Positions 35,939-48,087 of a stretch of DNA of 64,000 nucleotides are shown piece after piece. Numbering within the stretch: position 1 is the first letter of the stretch; each line of letters opens with the position of its first letter. Under the pieces are notes generated by a model. That model saw only the letters and a program-made list of their open reading frames with translations. It was not told the origin of the DNA and did no database searches. The DNA lies in NCBI GenBank assembly GCA_001465935.1, contig LNKV01000055.1:371660-435659 (forward strand), written 5' to 3'. This DNA is from Clarireedia homoeocarpa. Taxonomy: Eukaryota > Ascomycota > Leotiomycetes > Helotiales > Rutstroemiaceae. Made by a program: the position numbers and the translations under genes.

Positions 35939-37005
35939 ATGTCATATCGAATCCAAGATTTGAATCCCTCGCATTGTTACCAACAGTCAACTCCACCACT
36001 TATCCAAGACACCTACGAATCCTCGATGCTTTATTCATTACTCCCCAACGTGGTACAATCACGTCTACCACGCATCCCGTCCATCCGCAGTTCGGTAGGC
36101 TTTTACGGAACCAGAAACACCCCAAGCACTGGAACCACCACTCCAGAAGCAGGATACCAACCGTCGATGATTTATGAAGTTGGAAAGACTGCAATATCTA
36201 GTGATAGCAACGAGATAGGAAGCTATTTTGCCGATGAGACGTTGTATTCGGAGGAAGACATTTCTCAAACAAGAACAAGACGTGATCTGTTAGGGCTACA
36301 TGAAATGAAATCTGGTATAGCATGGAAATTTGCAAAGCAGGGTAAATTGCTCTCCTTCTTCTTCGTGTGTGATAAAGACTAATCTTCGCCTGGCCAGGTT
36401 TAAGTCTGCTTTCGCTCGCTATTGAGGAATCATCGACTGTAACACAAAATCCGCAATATGGAAACTCCTCGCTGGCCAGACAACTTTACATACATTCTCT
36501 GACATATCTTCTGCGGGCTCTACCTGCGGATCTCACTGCAGAAGAAATTATCAGCCTGCAGGCTTCCCTACCCCCGGAAGTCATACCAGTTCCTAAGACC
36601 GCAGCAGCCACAGATCAGCCCCGTCAGAACTCGCAGTCGGGCCAATCTCCATCCTTTTTGCACAAGACCCTTGCTTCAATCATCATCCAGCTCTTCATTC
36701 TATTCCAGTTTGTGCTGCCATATCTCAAATACATGCTTGCTTCGGCATACCAGTATGAAAGGAGCCACAAGTTATCCGAAAAGTTTCTTACTCGAAGCAT
36801 CACCACGGTTGACACACTAGGCAAACACAGTTTAGCTCTTACGGCAGCTGTATATGGTATTGGCGATGGGAGGGTTGGCCAGATACTCACCCATATTGCT
36901 ACATGGTTCGTAGAGGGTATCACTGGTGGTATACAGGATGGTCTAGGTGAGGGGCTAGCTATCGTAGGTGGAAGACGGGGGGCCGAGGCCAAGGAGAATA
37001 GATAG
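35939..37005 (+). CDS. Conserved-looking hypothetical protein with a membrane-associated C-terminal half
   Basis: Two exons (35939-36341, 36398-37005; intron 56 bp, GTAAAT...GGCCAG) give 336 aa from MSYRIQDLNPSHC. An in-frame ATG 23 codons upstream is possible but sits in leader-like sequence. Residues 1-135 are polar, Ser/Thr-rich and probably disordered. Residues about 140-190 are helical (GLSLLSLAIEE, LARQLYIHSLTYLLRALP). One clear hydrophobic helix lies near 225-250 (ASIIIQLFILFQFVLPYLKY), and a Gly-rich amphipathic end (EGITGGIQDGLGEGLAIVGG) follows. I do not recognise the family. A membrane-bound protein is an inference from the helix. Confidence 0.75.
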
Positions 37006-37568
37006 GGACGTGATATGAGGCGTGGAGGGCTCAATTTGGGGATGTATTTTGATTACTTTATGATACCCATGCATCTTAGGGCGTTTGAGGTTTAGATAGG
37101 ATCATGGTTATGTAGATAGATAGCGGAACCAACCAATTTATCGTTTTTGCATAATGAGATGCGTCATTTGCTCCCAAGTGACTCTCTTAGAAATCTGTCA
37201 TAGAATCTTGCAGTCTCCCTAGATGTGTGATAAACAACGCCTCACGCTCATGCGGCTGCACGAGGTTACTACCAGATTCTCTTATGAGTACAGTAGATAT
37301 CGCAGAAAAATGAGGGGCACTGATTGTCGAGGACCCGCTTTTAGAGGGTTTAGTCAGATGATGCGGGCGCTAGCGTGCTGATATCCACTAGTGCCAGAAA
37401 AAAAGTTCTGGTAAGAAATCTATAAGTCCATTTCCTCAAAAAATTTCAACGATAACGACAAGTCAAGCAACTCACCACTTCAAAACCAACGTTGCCTTGA
37501 ATAGGCAATCTTCAATTGAAGATCTTTGTTTGTTACAATTCTTGTTCTTTCGTTGAATACGGTTCATT
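37006..37568. other. Intergenic, no gene seen
   Basis: 0.56 kb between two plus-strand genes; the 3' end of one and promoter of the helicase gene. Nothing distinct seen. Confidence 0.6.
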
Positions 37569-39732
37569 ATGTTCTCTGCTTGCAGAAGAGGCCCCGCCTC
37601 GATATCGAGAGTCCTCCGCTCTGTGCCATCAACACTTCGAATTTCCTTAATCAGACCTGCAACAGCTTCCCCTCTTTCTCGAACTTCCTCAATAATCAAT
37701 ACAGAATCAAGACTGATTCACGTGTCTTCGATATTACGGGGTCAAACTGCGGCTGCATCACAAATAGGTTCCAAAGCAGCCGGACCTGTAATCACTCGAT
37801 TCGATGAACTTGTTGAACATGATCTGGTCCATCCTAATATTATTGATGAGATCACGAAGACTATGAAACTGGAAACCATGACAGAAGTTCAGACTGCTAC
37901 AATCAATACGGCGTTGCAGGGAACCGATATGTTAGTGTATCTACCATTAATAACGCGAATTATGCTAATGGATTGTTCTTAGTATCGCACAAGCCAGAAC
38001 AGGTACAGGAAAGACAATTGGTTTCTTACTCCCCACGATTCAAAATATTCTTGCGAGGAATCCTGAACTCGCCAATCGAAAACGATATTCTATCGCACGC
38101 CCCTCAGATATTCGTGCAATCATTATCTCGCCCACCCGTGAACTTGCCGAACAAATCGCTGTTGAGGCCGTCAAGTTGACAAGAAATACCGATCTCATAG
38201 TCCAAGTAGCTGTTGGTGGATCCAGCAAAAGAGAGATGCTTAGGAAGATGCAACGGGAGGGTTGTCATATTCTTGTAGCGACTCCAGGAAGATTGAACGA
38301 TCTTCTGACAGACCAATACAGTCGTGTCTCGGCTCCCAAATTAACGACACTAGTACTCGACGAGGCAGATCGACTTTTAGATGACGGCTTCTCCAGGGAT
38401 ATTGAGGCGATTGTCCAATTGCTACCCCCTCGAGAACAAGTCGATCGTCAAACTCTCCTCTTCTCTGCCACAGTTCCGCGTGAGGTCATGCATCTTGTCC
38501 GAAGCACATTAAAACCTGATTATCAATTTGTTCAAACGGTCAAGCCTGGTGATGTGGCCACTCACCAGAAAATTCCTCAAAAGATACTCGTTACTCGGGG
38601 TATGGAAAATCAGATGCCTGCTCTTGCAGAGATTGCAATGCGAGCAGTCAAACAGCAAAATGAAGGGGGCGCTCCTTTCAAGGCTATTGTCTATTTTAAC
38701 TCTACTGCACAAGTCTCACTCGCATACGAGATTTTCCGCAGCCTTGACTCCCTCTCTTCGGTCGATAAATCACTCATACATGGAAAACTAACACAGGAAA
38801 AACGAACCAGAACAGCGGATCGTTTCCGTCGTGCCAGATCTGCCATTTTGTTCTCTAGCGACGTCACTGCTAGAGGTATGGATTTCCCCAACGTCACACA
38901 TGTTATCCAAGTTGGTCTGCCTCAAGCCAAGGACCAATATATCCATCGAGTTGGTCGAACCGGAAGAGGTGGCAAGGATGGAGAAGGTTGGATCATCCTT
39001 ACTCAGGCCGAGCTCAATCCAGCCCGTCGACTTCTCACCGATCTTCCTATCAAGCCAGATAATTCCGTCGAAGTTGCTAACGTTGACATGTCTCGAGATG
39101 CTCAATTGCCCGGAGAAGTCGCATCGATTCTGAATGAAGTTGGTAAGGCAACTAAGCTCGTTGATCGTGACGTCAAGCATGAGGCATATATGGCCGTCCT
39201 TGCTAGTATGAAAGGCGGCAACTCGGTAGCAATGGGCAACGTGTTAGCGAACTGGGCAAAGTATGGTTGGGGATGGGAGCAACCCCCAGCGATTTCTCCT
39301 AATCGTGCGGCAAGACTGGGTATCAGGGGTGGCCCAGGTTTCAATATCGGTTATGGTAAGCAAGAAGACTTTGATAATGATGATAAAAGCTTCGATAGCA
39401 GTGGTGGCGGTGGTAGAGGATTTGGTGGAGGCAATGATAGAGGCTTTGGTGGAGGCAATGATAGAGGCTTTGGTGGACGAGGCGGAGGTGGACGAGGTTT
39501 TGGAGGTAACGGTGGAGGTGAAAGCCGTGGCTTTGGCGGTGGCAGCAGTGGAGGCAGAGGCTTCTCAAGAGATGGTGGCGGGAGAAGCGGTGGAGGAAGG
39601 GGTTTCGGCGGTGGTAACGGGGGAGGACGAGGTTTCGGCGGTGGTAAAGGGGGAGGACGAGGTTTCGGCGGTGGTAACGGAGGAGGGCGTGGTTTTGGTG
39701 GTAACCGCGGAGGTCCATCTGCCTCGTTCTAG
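37569..39732 (+). CDS. Mitochondrial DEAD-box RNA helicase with RGG tail (Mss116-like)
   Basis: Two exons (37569-37930, 37983-39732; 52 bp intron) give 703 aa. The first 58 residues are Arg/Ser-rich without acidic residues until Glu46 (MFSACRRGPASISRVLRSV), a typical mitochondrial presequence. Helicase motifs in order: FDELVEHDLVHPNI with the Q-motif region (about 77-110), ARTGTGKT (about 124), PTRELAEQ, LVLDEADRLLDDGF (about 245), SAT (about 282), ARGMDFPNV (about 417) and HRVGRTGRGG (about 442). A C-terminal extension ends in about 110 residues of Gly-rich RGF/RGG repeats. Yeast Mss116 is a general RNA chaperone for mitochondrial group I/II intron splicing and has a basic tail; assignment to that subfamily is by motif and targeting. 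The RGG tract is encoded by short imperfect DNA repeats and may vary in length. Confidence 0.93.
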
Positions 39733-41597
39733 TGGCTGAGCGTATGACCGTTTTTTCTTTGTCTTCGCTCTCCCATTCGGAACCTTGCGTTCTTCACGTT
39801 TCATGTATAAAAAACGCCTAGCTAATACTTATGGTGGGATGAGGGATCTCATTTTTGTATGATTACTGCTACCTCTTTTTTTCTCTCTCTTTCCGTTCTT
39901 TTCCCTTCGAGGAGGAATGAATATTCTGTTCCCCTTGAGGCGGCACGACATGGCATGGCATATATGCGTCATACTGCTGAATGAAAAAGATGAATTCTTT
40001 TTGTCTTTTTGGTTTTATCCGCCTATACAGTAGGTCGATGGGGTTCCGCAGCTTTAGGGGGAGGGGGGCAGGCAAAAGTACAATGGCGTTTGAGGCGATT
40101 ATGGTTTTTTCTGTATGATCAAAAAGAGCAAGAAGACGCCTGATTTGCTTGCCTTCTCGACGGCGGTGGGAGTATTGAGGATGCATTCATGAGGATGCAT
40201 TCATGAGGAAGAAATAAAGTTTGCGCGCGTGCGTGTTTGTATGTGTCTGTGCGTATAGTATATGCGCATCTACTCATGTGTATGTGCATACATGGAAATT
40301 AGGGGGTGTGTTGGGATGGAAGAGGAAGGATACGATGGATGAATGGATGGGCTGGGTGAAACTAAAGGGTTGTGTGGATGAGAAGCAATAGGACAGAAAT
40401 GTGTAGGGCAGAGCAAGCAGTATTTGAATTTGCATCTGAATTTGAATTTGTATAGGTTTTAGATAGGTTAGGTAGGAAGGGAGGAGGGAAGGAGAGAAAT
40501 TCTACTCTTTATGATTTGATATTGTATTCTATGTTCTTGAGATAGATGTTCACAGCTGTGTTGCTTGTATAAAATGAGTAAATGAATAGTTACAGTAAGT
40601 TATGTATATGCGTTTGCATTTGTATTTGTATTTGTGTTTGTGTTTTAGAAAATGTTAATGTCTATGTCTATATCTATGTCATACACCACGCAGAGCGATA
40701 CTATCTACACCCACTTCACTTCATCTGCATTACGGCCTTAAGGTTATATACTACTACTAGTAGAACAACCCACCCCCATCTAGCTATCCTATCCTATCCT
40801 ATCCCTTCCCTTCTCTTCCTACCACAACTGAACTAAACTGAACTGAACACAGCAAAACAGAACCAGCATTCCATCCCATCTCACCCCCTTATCATGTATC
40901 CATCTTGCGTATATATATATTTAAACTTCCCTGAGTAAGTTAAGGACAAGGAAGATAAGATATGATATGATATGATGAGTAAGAGATGCTATACTCTACT
41001 GCACTATACTGTACTGTACTGTACTAGCTAGCTACTTGTACACTATTGTTATTGTTGGAAGTGAAGTGAAGTGAAGTGAAGTGAAGTGAAGTGACAGACT
41101 CGGTTTTTATCTACTAGTTATATATACATACATACATACATGCTGAGTACATAATATTCTATACTACACTATGCCTATGCCTGTATCTATACTATGCATT
41201 GCATTGCTTTCATGAAAAGAAGAAAAAGAGAAAAAAACTCCATACGCCCAATTCCATGCTCTTGTTAGCTAGTGGTATCATATCGTAAGGTATAACGTGA
41301 TATAACATAGTATAATATAACAAAACACGACACGACACGACACGACACGACGTACTCACTCGCTTTCTCCCTTGGGGTTGAGTTGGCGGGGTGGGGAGCT
41401 TCTCTTTCTGTGTCCCCGATTTTATATTAGATGCACGTGGAAAGGCAAGGCTGCCAGTTCGTTATTGGTGAGGTCGGGGGATACAGCGAGTAGCCAGCCC
41501 ACCTCCCTTTTTAGCTCCCTCACCTCACCTCTACCTCTCTCATATAGCTAGGTAGAAACGAAAGAAAGATCAACAGCAAAAATGTCGATCCATCACA
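39733..41597. other. Intergenic between two converging genes, microsatellite-rich
   Basis: 1.86 kb. It holds a 15-bp duplication (GAGGATGCATTCATG, about 40177-40207), TTTGTATTTG-type repeats near 40600-40645, (ATCCT)n at about 40786-40803, (GAAGT)n at 41056-41092 and (ACGAC)n at about 41326-41351. No gene; frames under 106 codons. Confidence 0.6.
41056..41092. repeat. (GAAGT)n pentanucleotide microsatellite
   Basis: About seven copies, close to (ACGAC)n at 41326-41351. Confidence 0.85.
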
Positions 41598-42786
41598 TCA
41601 AACCCCACCCATAACGGCCCTCACATCCCAAACCAGTAACCTTTCATCCCAGGCCGTACTCGCACACCACCCCTCCGATCCAAACAGACACCAATCTACG
41701 CCTGTCACAAACTCTGTGTGTCGATTCATCCTCCCTAATTCGCGCCCCTGTCCCTGCGACATAGTCCCATCCGTCCACACCCTACACGTCATATCATAAC
41801 TCGCACTCAGTAACGTATCACTCAGATGCGGACTCCACGACAGTTTTCGCACCGCGTAATCGTGGCCCTGGAGCAGAGCCACGGGGCCGGCGCGCGGATT
41901 CCGGATGTCGAAGACACGGATGATTTGGTCGACGCCGGCGGTGGCGATGGTGGAGGAGCGGTATTTGTTCCAGTCGTGGGTGAGGCATTCAGAGGGCGGG
42001 TAGGCGACACGGTTGGAGCCGATGGGAGAGATGCTGCTGCTGGTGGGGGGAGGGCCGTGAATGGGGATTAGAGCGGTGAGGTGGTTGGATGCGGAGGCGG
42101 GGGTGCGGAGGTCGAAGATTCGGAGGTGGGAGTCCGATGATACGGAGGAGATGACGGAGGGGGAATGGGGGGAAAATGCGCTGCTGTAGGTGCAGGAGTG
42201 GGTGGGGAGGGTGAGGATGGAATCGGGGCGTTCGGGTGACCACTGTGGGTTTATTTTGTTAGCTTCGCGCGTGTGATTAATTGATATGGAAGGGGGGAAG
42301 AAATTCTCATACCAGTTTTATCGTCCCATCCCAGGAGCTCGACACAAAGGTATCTTTGGAAACTAAATTCCAATGCACAGAATACACTTCCCGACCATGC
42401 TCTTGCCAGCTCCGCACAGGGAATTGAGAGAGCGAAATATCGAAGAGCTTTATACTGCCGTCGCCGCATGCGGTGATGACTTGGTTTTCGTTGGCTTCGG
42501 ACCATGAGAGATCATACATCGAGTCTTGCGTATCGAAGCTTGAAGCGCGTTAGCTGGGGATTGATTTGGGAGGGAAGGGGAGCAGCGCAATGTAGCTGGA
42601 GAGGAAGAAAATAAAAACTCACGTCTTCTCAACTTGTATCCCATTAGGAGTTAACATCAAGCTGTATAAGCGCCCATTTCCAACTAAACCATAATTTGCG
42701 GCAGCGGCGACGCAGATGCGGGAATCGTAGAAAGGAGAATATTTTACGGCGTAGCCGTTGAAACCTTGAGTACGGAACTCGAGCAT
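41598..42786 (-). CDS. PEX7: Peroxisomal targeting signal 2 receptor, WD40 protein (PEX7)
   Basis: Three exons in coding order: 42623-42786, 42313-42538, 41598-42242, giving 344 aa. The start MLEFRTQGFNGYAVKYSPF is the typical Pex7 opening. WD40 blades follow: DLSWSEANENQVITACGDGS, VYSVHWNLVSKDTFVSSSWD, YSSAFSPHSPSVISSVSSDS, RSSTIATAGVDQIIRVFDIR, LSWSPHLSDTLLSASYD and VTGVDWCLFGSEGWCASTAW. Pex7 carries PTS2 proteins such as thiolase to the peroxisome. Length matches the family (about 320-380). Exon 3 is open along its entire length but has no internal ATG in its first 360 bases. Intron 1 ends in TTCAAG. Divergent from the AlkB-like gene across 479 bp. Confidence 0.92.
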
Positions 42787-43265
42787 GCTTGCCTGCGATT
42801 TGCTTGCTCTTGGGTTTGGGTTGGTACAATTTGCACAGCAGCAATGAAGTGCGTGAAGGGGAAATCGAACTGGAGTTGACGGCTTCGGGATGTAAATTTA
42901 GGAACTGGAACTGGAACTGGAATTTGAACTCGGACCAGATGCTGTCTGTCGCATGGATATTGATGATCCCCCACTATGATCGTGCCGAGGAGCTATGAAG
43001 CTGGATCGGATTATTGTTGACCCGATTGAAGGTGTGATCTGTGGTAAGATTAGTCGACGAAGAAATGGGATGAAGCAAGCAGAGCCGAAGAACTATGTTT
43101 CGCCGATAATTAACCGGATGCTAGGCGTAAGGCGTGCAGTGATTCCGCCGTGTTACTCACCAAGGCAAACGCTTCTCCAGCATAAGCAACAACTCCGTAC
43201 TTGGGAATGACATATTTTCATATCATTTTTTGTCTCTCGCTGGTTGATTTGTTTCTGTTTTTGCC
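42787..43265. promoter_or_regulatory. 479-bp divergent promoter region between PEX7 and AlkB-like gene
   Basis: The two starts face away from each other, so the short spacer should carry both promoters. It holds a GGAACT repeat (about 42900-42918) and no clear TATA box. Confidence 0.6.
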
Positions 43266-44631
43266 ATGGACGCTTTCGTATCAAGGAAGAAGCGAAAGTT
43301 GCCATCACAGTCTCTCAAACAGGAAGAGACGGTCGAGCAAATCAGCATGCTCAGTGTCCCGGATGATGAATCTACAGATTATAAACTGGCTTTGCTCTCC
43401 TCACTACACCCAAATATCAATCAGCAAGCTCTTCTCGATGCTCTGCTCGACCATGACGGCGAGGTAGAAAAGGCGTCGGTGTCATTAGCTGGCGCCACTT
43501 CCTCGTCTGCTCCTCCATCGAAGAAGTCTTCTGGAGCGGTAGGATATCAAAGTTCTCTTTCTAGATTTGTTTCTTCTGATAATAGTATCGCACCTCCTAC
43601 TAAAAGATCAAAGCTTATATCGAAGAAAGGCAAAACTCTTCATTTGTATGCGCCTGAGGATGTCGCTGCTCATACTCCTTGCTCTATCATCCACAATTTT
43701 CTTCCTGTCGATGAGGCAAATGATTTATTGAAGGAACTGTTGGACGAGGCGCTGACTTTTGAGCGGATGACTTTTAAGCTATTCGATAATGTGGTGTCGA
43801 GTCCTCATACATTTTGTTTCTATGTGGAGGGGCTAGAGGAGCAGAAGGCTCAGAAAACAGAATATCTCTACAATGGCGACCTTTTGACCGTAAGTCTTTG
43901 GCATATCTACATATTATACGTACTAAGTCACATAGGATGTTCGACAACTTACTCCACAAATGAGAAAGGTCTCCCCGAGAGTACAAGAAGCTGTCAACCG
44001 AGAAATCGCCACCCGCATTAAGACACATTATCCTAATGGCCAGAAGTTAAAGTATCAGTCATCTGCGACATGGGAACCAAACGCAGCTTTTGTTAATTGC
44101 TACAATGGCGGTGCGGAGAGCGTGGGCTATCATAGTGATCAGCTCACCTACCTTGGTCCTCGAGCAGTCATCGGATCTATCTCTCTTGGTGTTGCTCGCG
44201 AATTTCGGGTGCGCCAGATTATTCCGCAAGACTCCGAGTTGAAGGAGAAAAGCAAAGATTCAGCAGATGCAGAAGGACAAATTGCCATCCACTTGCCCCA
44301 TAATTCTTTACTCGTGATGCACGCTGAGATGCAGGAATCTTGGAAACATAGTATTGCACCGGCGCAAGCGATAGATCCTCACCCAATTTCTGGAAATCGA
44401 AGAATCAACATCACATATCGAGATTACAAAGCTAGCCTACATCCAAAATTCACGCCTAAATGCAAATGCAATGTTCCTACGGTTTTGAGGGTCGTGCAGA
44501 GGAAAAGGGAGAATTGGGGTCGATACTTCTGGATGTGCCATGCTGGAAATGTACCTGGAAAGGAAGGTTGTACCTTTTTTGAATGGGCTAACTTCGACGA
44601 TGATGGAAACCCGATTTGCAAAGGCAGATAA
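43266..44631 (+). CDS. AlkB-like 2-oxoglutarate/Fe(II) dioxygenase with CUE-like and GRF zinc-finger regions
   Basis: Two exons (43266-43889, 43936-44631; 46 bp intron) give 439 aa. An N-terminal CUE-like helix set lies at about 38-75 (LALLSSLHPNINQQALLDAL). The dioxygenase core follows: NCYNGGAESVGYHSDQL with HxD at about 272/274, SISLGVAREFRVR, the distal His in LLVMHAEMQESWKHS, and the Arg pair in NRRINITYRDY. The end (about 384-432) is a GRF-type zinc finger (CKCNVPTVLR ... GRYFWMC ... GCTFFEWANFDDDG). AlkB homologs remove methyl groups from DNA or RNA bases by oxidation. CUE plus AlkB plus GRF suggests ubiquitin-linked recruitment to DNA damage, which is inferred from the domains. All catalytic residues are present. 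Confidence 0.92.
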
Positions 44632-45297
44632 AGGGCCGAATATACTGCCGCGCCAACTATTCAGCTCCTACCTTTGAAACATTCCCAGGTCGGTGAATAC
44701 CGTACGATATAATGTACGGTGTTCTAGGATATGGATCCTCTGCAACAGTAAGGTGACTGAATTGGAACTTTTCAAACCCATATTGCGATTGGCGAGTTTC
44801 GAGCATACCTACTCGTTTTGCACCCAACCCCAAGTTATATATACATGATACAAATAACGCATTATACCACTGCCTCACCCCCTTACATACCACCAAAACA
44901 AATCACCCAAAATAATGTATAATATATGATTTTGAGTAATTTTGGTAGGTTTCGGGGTACACAAGATAGCAGTGAGTGCAAAATGGTGGTGTGTACGTCG
45001 TAGGGAAGACGAGGCTTTGTATACAACTAGCGGATCCAATACACCCGCATTGATCAGGATGATTAGACGTTGTGTCATGTATTACTGTCCTTCGGCTTCT
45101 CGAACAATGCAATATTGTAGGCTTCCACATCTTGGCGTGCCTCCCACTAGTGTGTGTTATTTCTCAATGTCCCAAATTTGGTTTGAACAATTAGGTATAT
45201 AATTTCTTAATGTCCAGATTTCACGCAAAAAATCAGAGATCCGAATTTAGTCGGATAGGTTGTTACACCCACTGATGTCCGACCTGATTTCAACTGT
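44632..45297. other. Intergenic, no gene seen
   Basis: 0.67 kb between two plus-strand genes; overlapping frames of 65-86 codons on both strands are shadows of the same AT-balanced sequence. Nothing distinct. Confidence 0.6.
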
Positions 45298-47237
45298 ATG
45301 AGCCAAATCACCTTGACCTCACCAAGAACATCTCAGGATACCCCTCTGCTCGCAGTGCCGCAAAGTTCATTGGGGATGGTTAACCCCTTAAGTGTTGAAG
45401 ATGGGAGGAATGATTCGAAACGGATAATACCTCCAGCATGGTTGTTGTTCGCAGCTGTTCCCGGACTTGCTATCACTACGGGTTTCTCAATTTACCTCCT
45501 TTATCTTACGATTACGGGCAATACCTTTACTGGGAGCTTCTACAATACGATCATTGGAAATCGAGCGACTGTGCAAATCTTCGTGCAAGTTTTGTCGCAT
45601 CTTCTCGGAATGATACATGTTTTTGTACTCACAACTTTATTTAACGCTTTTACGAGGAAGTGGTACCAGAAGCGTTCGATCAGCTTGGATTGCTTAAAGT
45701 GGTGGAATTCTATGTGCAATCTTCAGTTTGATGTCAGTCTTCCCCGGCGATATGTGCTTCCTTTATTTTTATTCATAGGTTAGTTCCGCCTTTTGCCTGA
45801 AAAGCAGTTCCATTTGCTCACCGGTAGTTAGTGCTCTCCCTCTTACCAGCAGCGTTTTGGGCTGGTGCAATCACGCCGTTCACTACAACCAAGGACACAA
45901 TATGGAGCTTCGAAATTCCCAAATACGGTGCAGATCCTACTGGGCAATTCTGGAATCAAACAATCGGAAGCGGTTCTCCGGACATCACAAGAACCGTATT
46001 AGGATCTTTCTCATATGCTCCTGTACGCAATATTCTCGGTTCAGTGCTGGAGGGAGCATCAGCAGCAACAGCTTTGAGGTCGACAAACCAACTGCGCCGA
46101 AAGTTGGATAACTCTGGCTATGGCTTCAATGGTCGTTCATATGGCGTCGGATCTAGTATTGGCTTAACAATTTTACCTACAGATGGCCATCTTCAGACCT
46201 TCACGTTCAAGCAACATGGGTACAAGTCGGATATCAATTGTTGGTATAATAATACGATGGACTTTTCTGTTCATCTTGCTATTGACTATTCGAAAGCAGC
46301 AAGGAAAACTGGAATGGACTATCCAAATCTGTACCTAGGATGCGGAAAGATTTCGAACGGGTTCGGGGAGTGTAGGATTGTGCCGGGCTTGATTGATGAT
46401 AAAGAGGTTGTCGTCATGTTAGGAGATCCGTACATGGGGTATCGCAACTGGTCGGAAAGCAAAAAAGTATGCTGCGCTGAATCGGACGTCCTGCGAAGTC
46501 GTTTTCAGACCACAAGCCTTTGATGTTTCGGTTGATGTCACACAAAAGATAATCAATGTCACTACTTCTGATGATCAAGTTGAAGACATTGACCCCACCT
46601 CTCAAGGAAATGGTATCGGCAATGGAATATTAGCTCGCAATGTAGTTCAACAGATCGGTATGGTTATACAGGCTTCTGCTTCGGGACACTTCTCCTCACT
46701 TGGAAATGGTAAGTTGCAGCTTCTCGTGGTTTTTTTAAGCTATTAACCGTGAAAACAGCATTTATTACAAATATCGAGTATACCAAACAATCACAATCGA
46801 CGAATTTTACAGACTCCTCCTTAAACATCACAGAAGTAAACCTTCTTGGGATTTCAGTGGCTCTAGAATCTATGGTCGATGATATTCTCAATGCTCTCTC
46901 GAGCGCTCAATTCATCATCGCCAATAGGGCAAACCATGGAATCTCAGACACCATAATGCAAGCCAAAGTATCGGCTATCCAGATAGGACAGCCAAGTTAT
47001 GTGTATACGATTGCATGTATTAATGTTTCTCTTCTATTGATTTTCTTGATGGAAGCAGTGCGGAATCAAGGCTGGAAGGGGTATTCGTTGTTTAATTATA
47101 GGGATATGAAAAGTTTGGTTATTGGAGCGAGTATGAGTGGCGGTAGCATTGCGGAGGAGGTGATTGCGAAGAAGAAGGACCAGGGAAAGATGAAGGGGGT
47201 GCCTAGATTAGTTGTCGGGGATGGAGCTGGTTGTTAA
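45298..47237 (+). CDS. Multi-pass fungal membrane protein, interrupted by a +1 frameshift
   Basis: Exons 45298-45778, 45832-46708 and 46759-47237 give about 611 aa if one base is discounted. Start MSQITLTSPRTSQ; hydrophobic segments lie near 45-72 (PPAWLLFAAVPGLAITTGF), 89-117 (VQIFVQVLSHLLGMIHVFV) and 152-175 (across intron 1: LPLFLFI / VLSLLPAAFWAG). A large extracellular or lumenal region with NxT/NxS sites follows, then a last helix near 540-560 (IACINVSLLLIFLMEAV) and a basic tail. Exon 2 is one base too long: the six A at 46461-46466 shift the frame and give a TGA at 46521-46523, while the original frame continues open to the next intron. This is either a recent null allele or a one-base consensus error. 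The family is familiar from fungal genomes but has no known function. Confidence 0.8.
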
Positions 47238-48087
47238 AGGCTTTGATAAATTTCCCAAGGAATCACATAGGTTTTTCTTCTAAGTTGATAGACTAATAGA
47301 ATGTCGATTCTCTGGCACATTAATATTTAAAACTCTGCACTAATCTAGAGAGTGTATCCCACATAAAGCTCCAATATCAAGGCCCGGAAGAGAAATCTCC
47401 AGTGAAGTCGTTCAAAGTTGCGATATCCTACCCAGTATGAGCAAATTAGGTATTCGCGGCTTGGAACTTCACTAAGAAAGTCATGAACTCTAACCTAAAC
47501 CATAATTCAATGAATCCAGAGCTGGACACGGCAACACCTTATCACTACGGGATTTAAAGATGAACTTCCTCTTAGAATACTTACAAGTTGAACAAATCTC
47601 CCGCAAACTCGAAACTGAGATATAAATATCCCCATCGCAGACAGCTTCATCGCAGCTACCTTGCCTGGGTCCGAGAAACTTCATACCAATCCACAAATAT
47701 TAACACAGATAGAAATTTCGGAAATTCCGGGGAATTGGAATGGAAAGGATTATAGAACTTTGATTGAAGCTGAGCGTAAGTTGAAACGCAAACACATAGT
47801 CGAGGGGGAAAGGAAAAAGCTGGGGTATGGAGTAGAAGTAGATCGATAGGATGGAGAAGAAGTAGATTAGAGAACGCAGAACGAGGAACAGAAGCAGAAA
47901 CAGGTAGAGAAATTCACACTAGCGAAGAAGAGAAAAGTGGTTTGGGCGAAGCATACTATGATTTTAGACTCTGGCGACGAGATGAAAGATGCGATAGGTA
48001 GGCATGGGAAGCATGGGAAAGAGGATGAATGGTTAGGAGGGAAGGGAGATGCTCAGAGAGAAGTAAAAGAGATAAGAGGGGATCGGT
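47238..48087. other. Intergenic or decayed coding sequence
   Basis: 0.85 kb. Two short plus-strand frames (47661-47849, 47937-48140) are rich in Lys/Glu/Gly and lead into the 48088 frame. They could be remnants of one gene with it. Not resolved. Confidence 0.4.

Noticed and set aside
39263..39739. 158-codon Val/Glu-rich frame and its minus-strand counterpart
   Set aside because: Shadows of the RGG repeat of the helicase.
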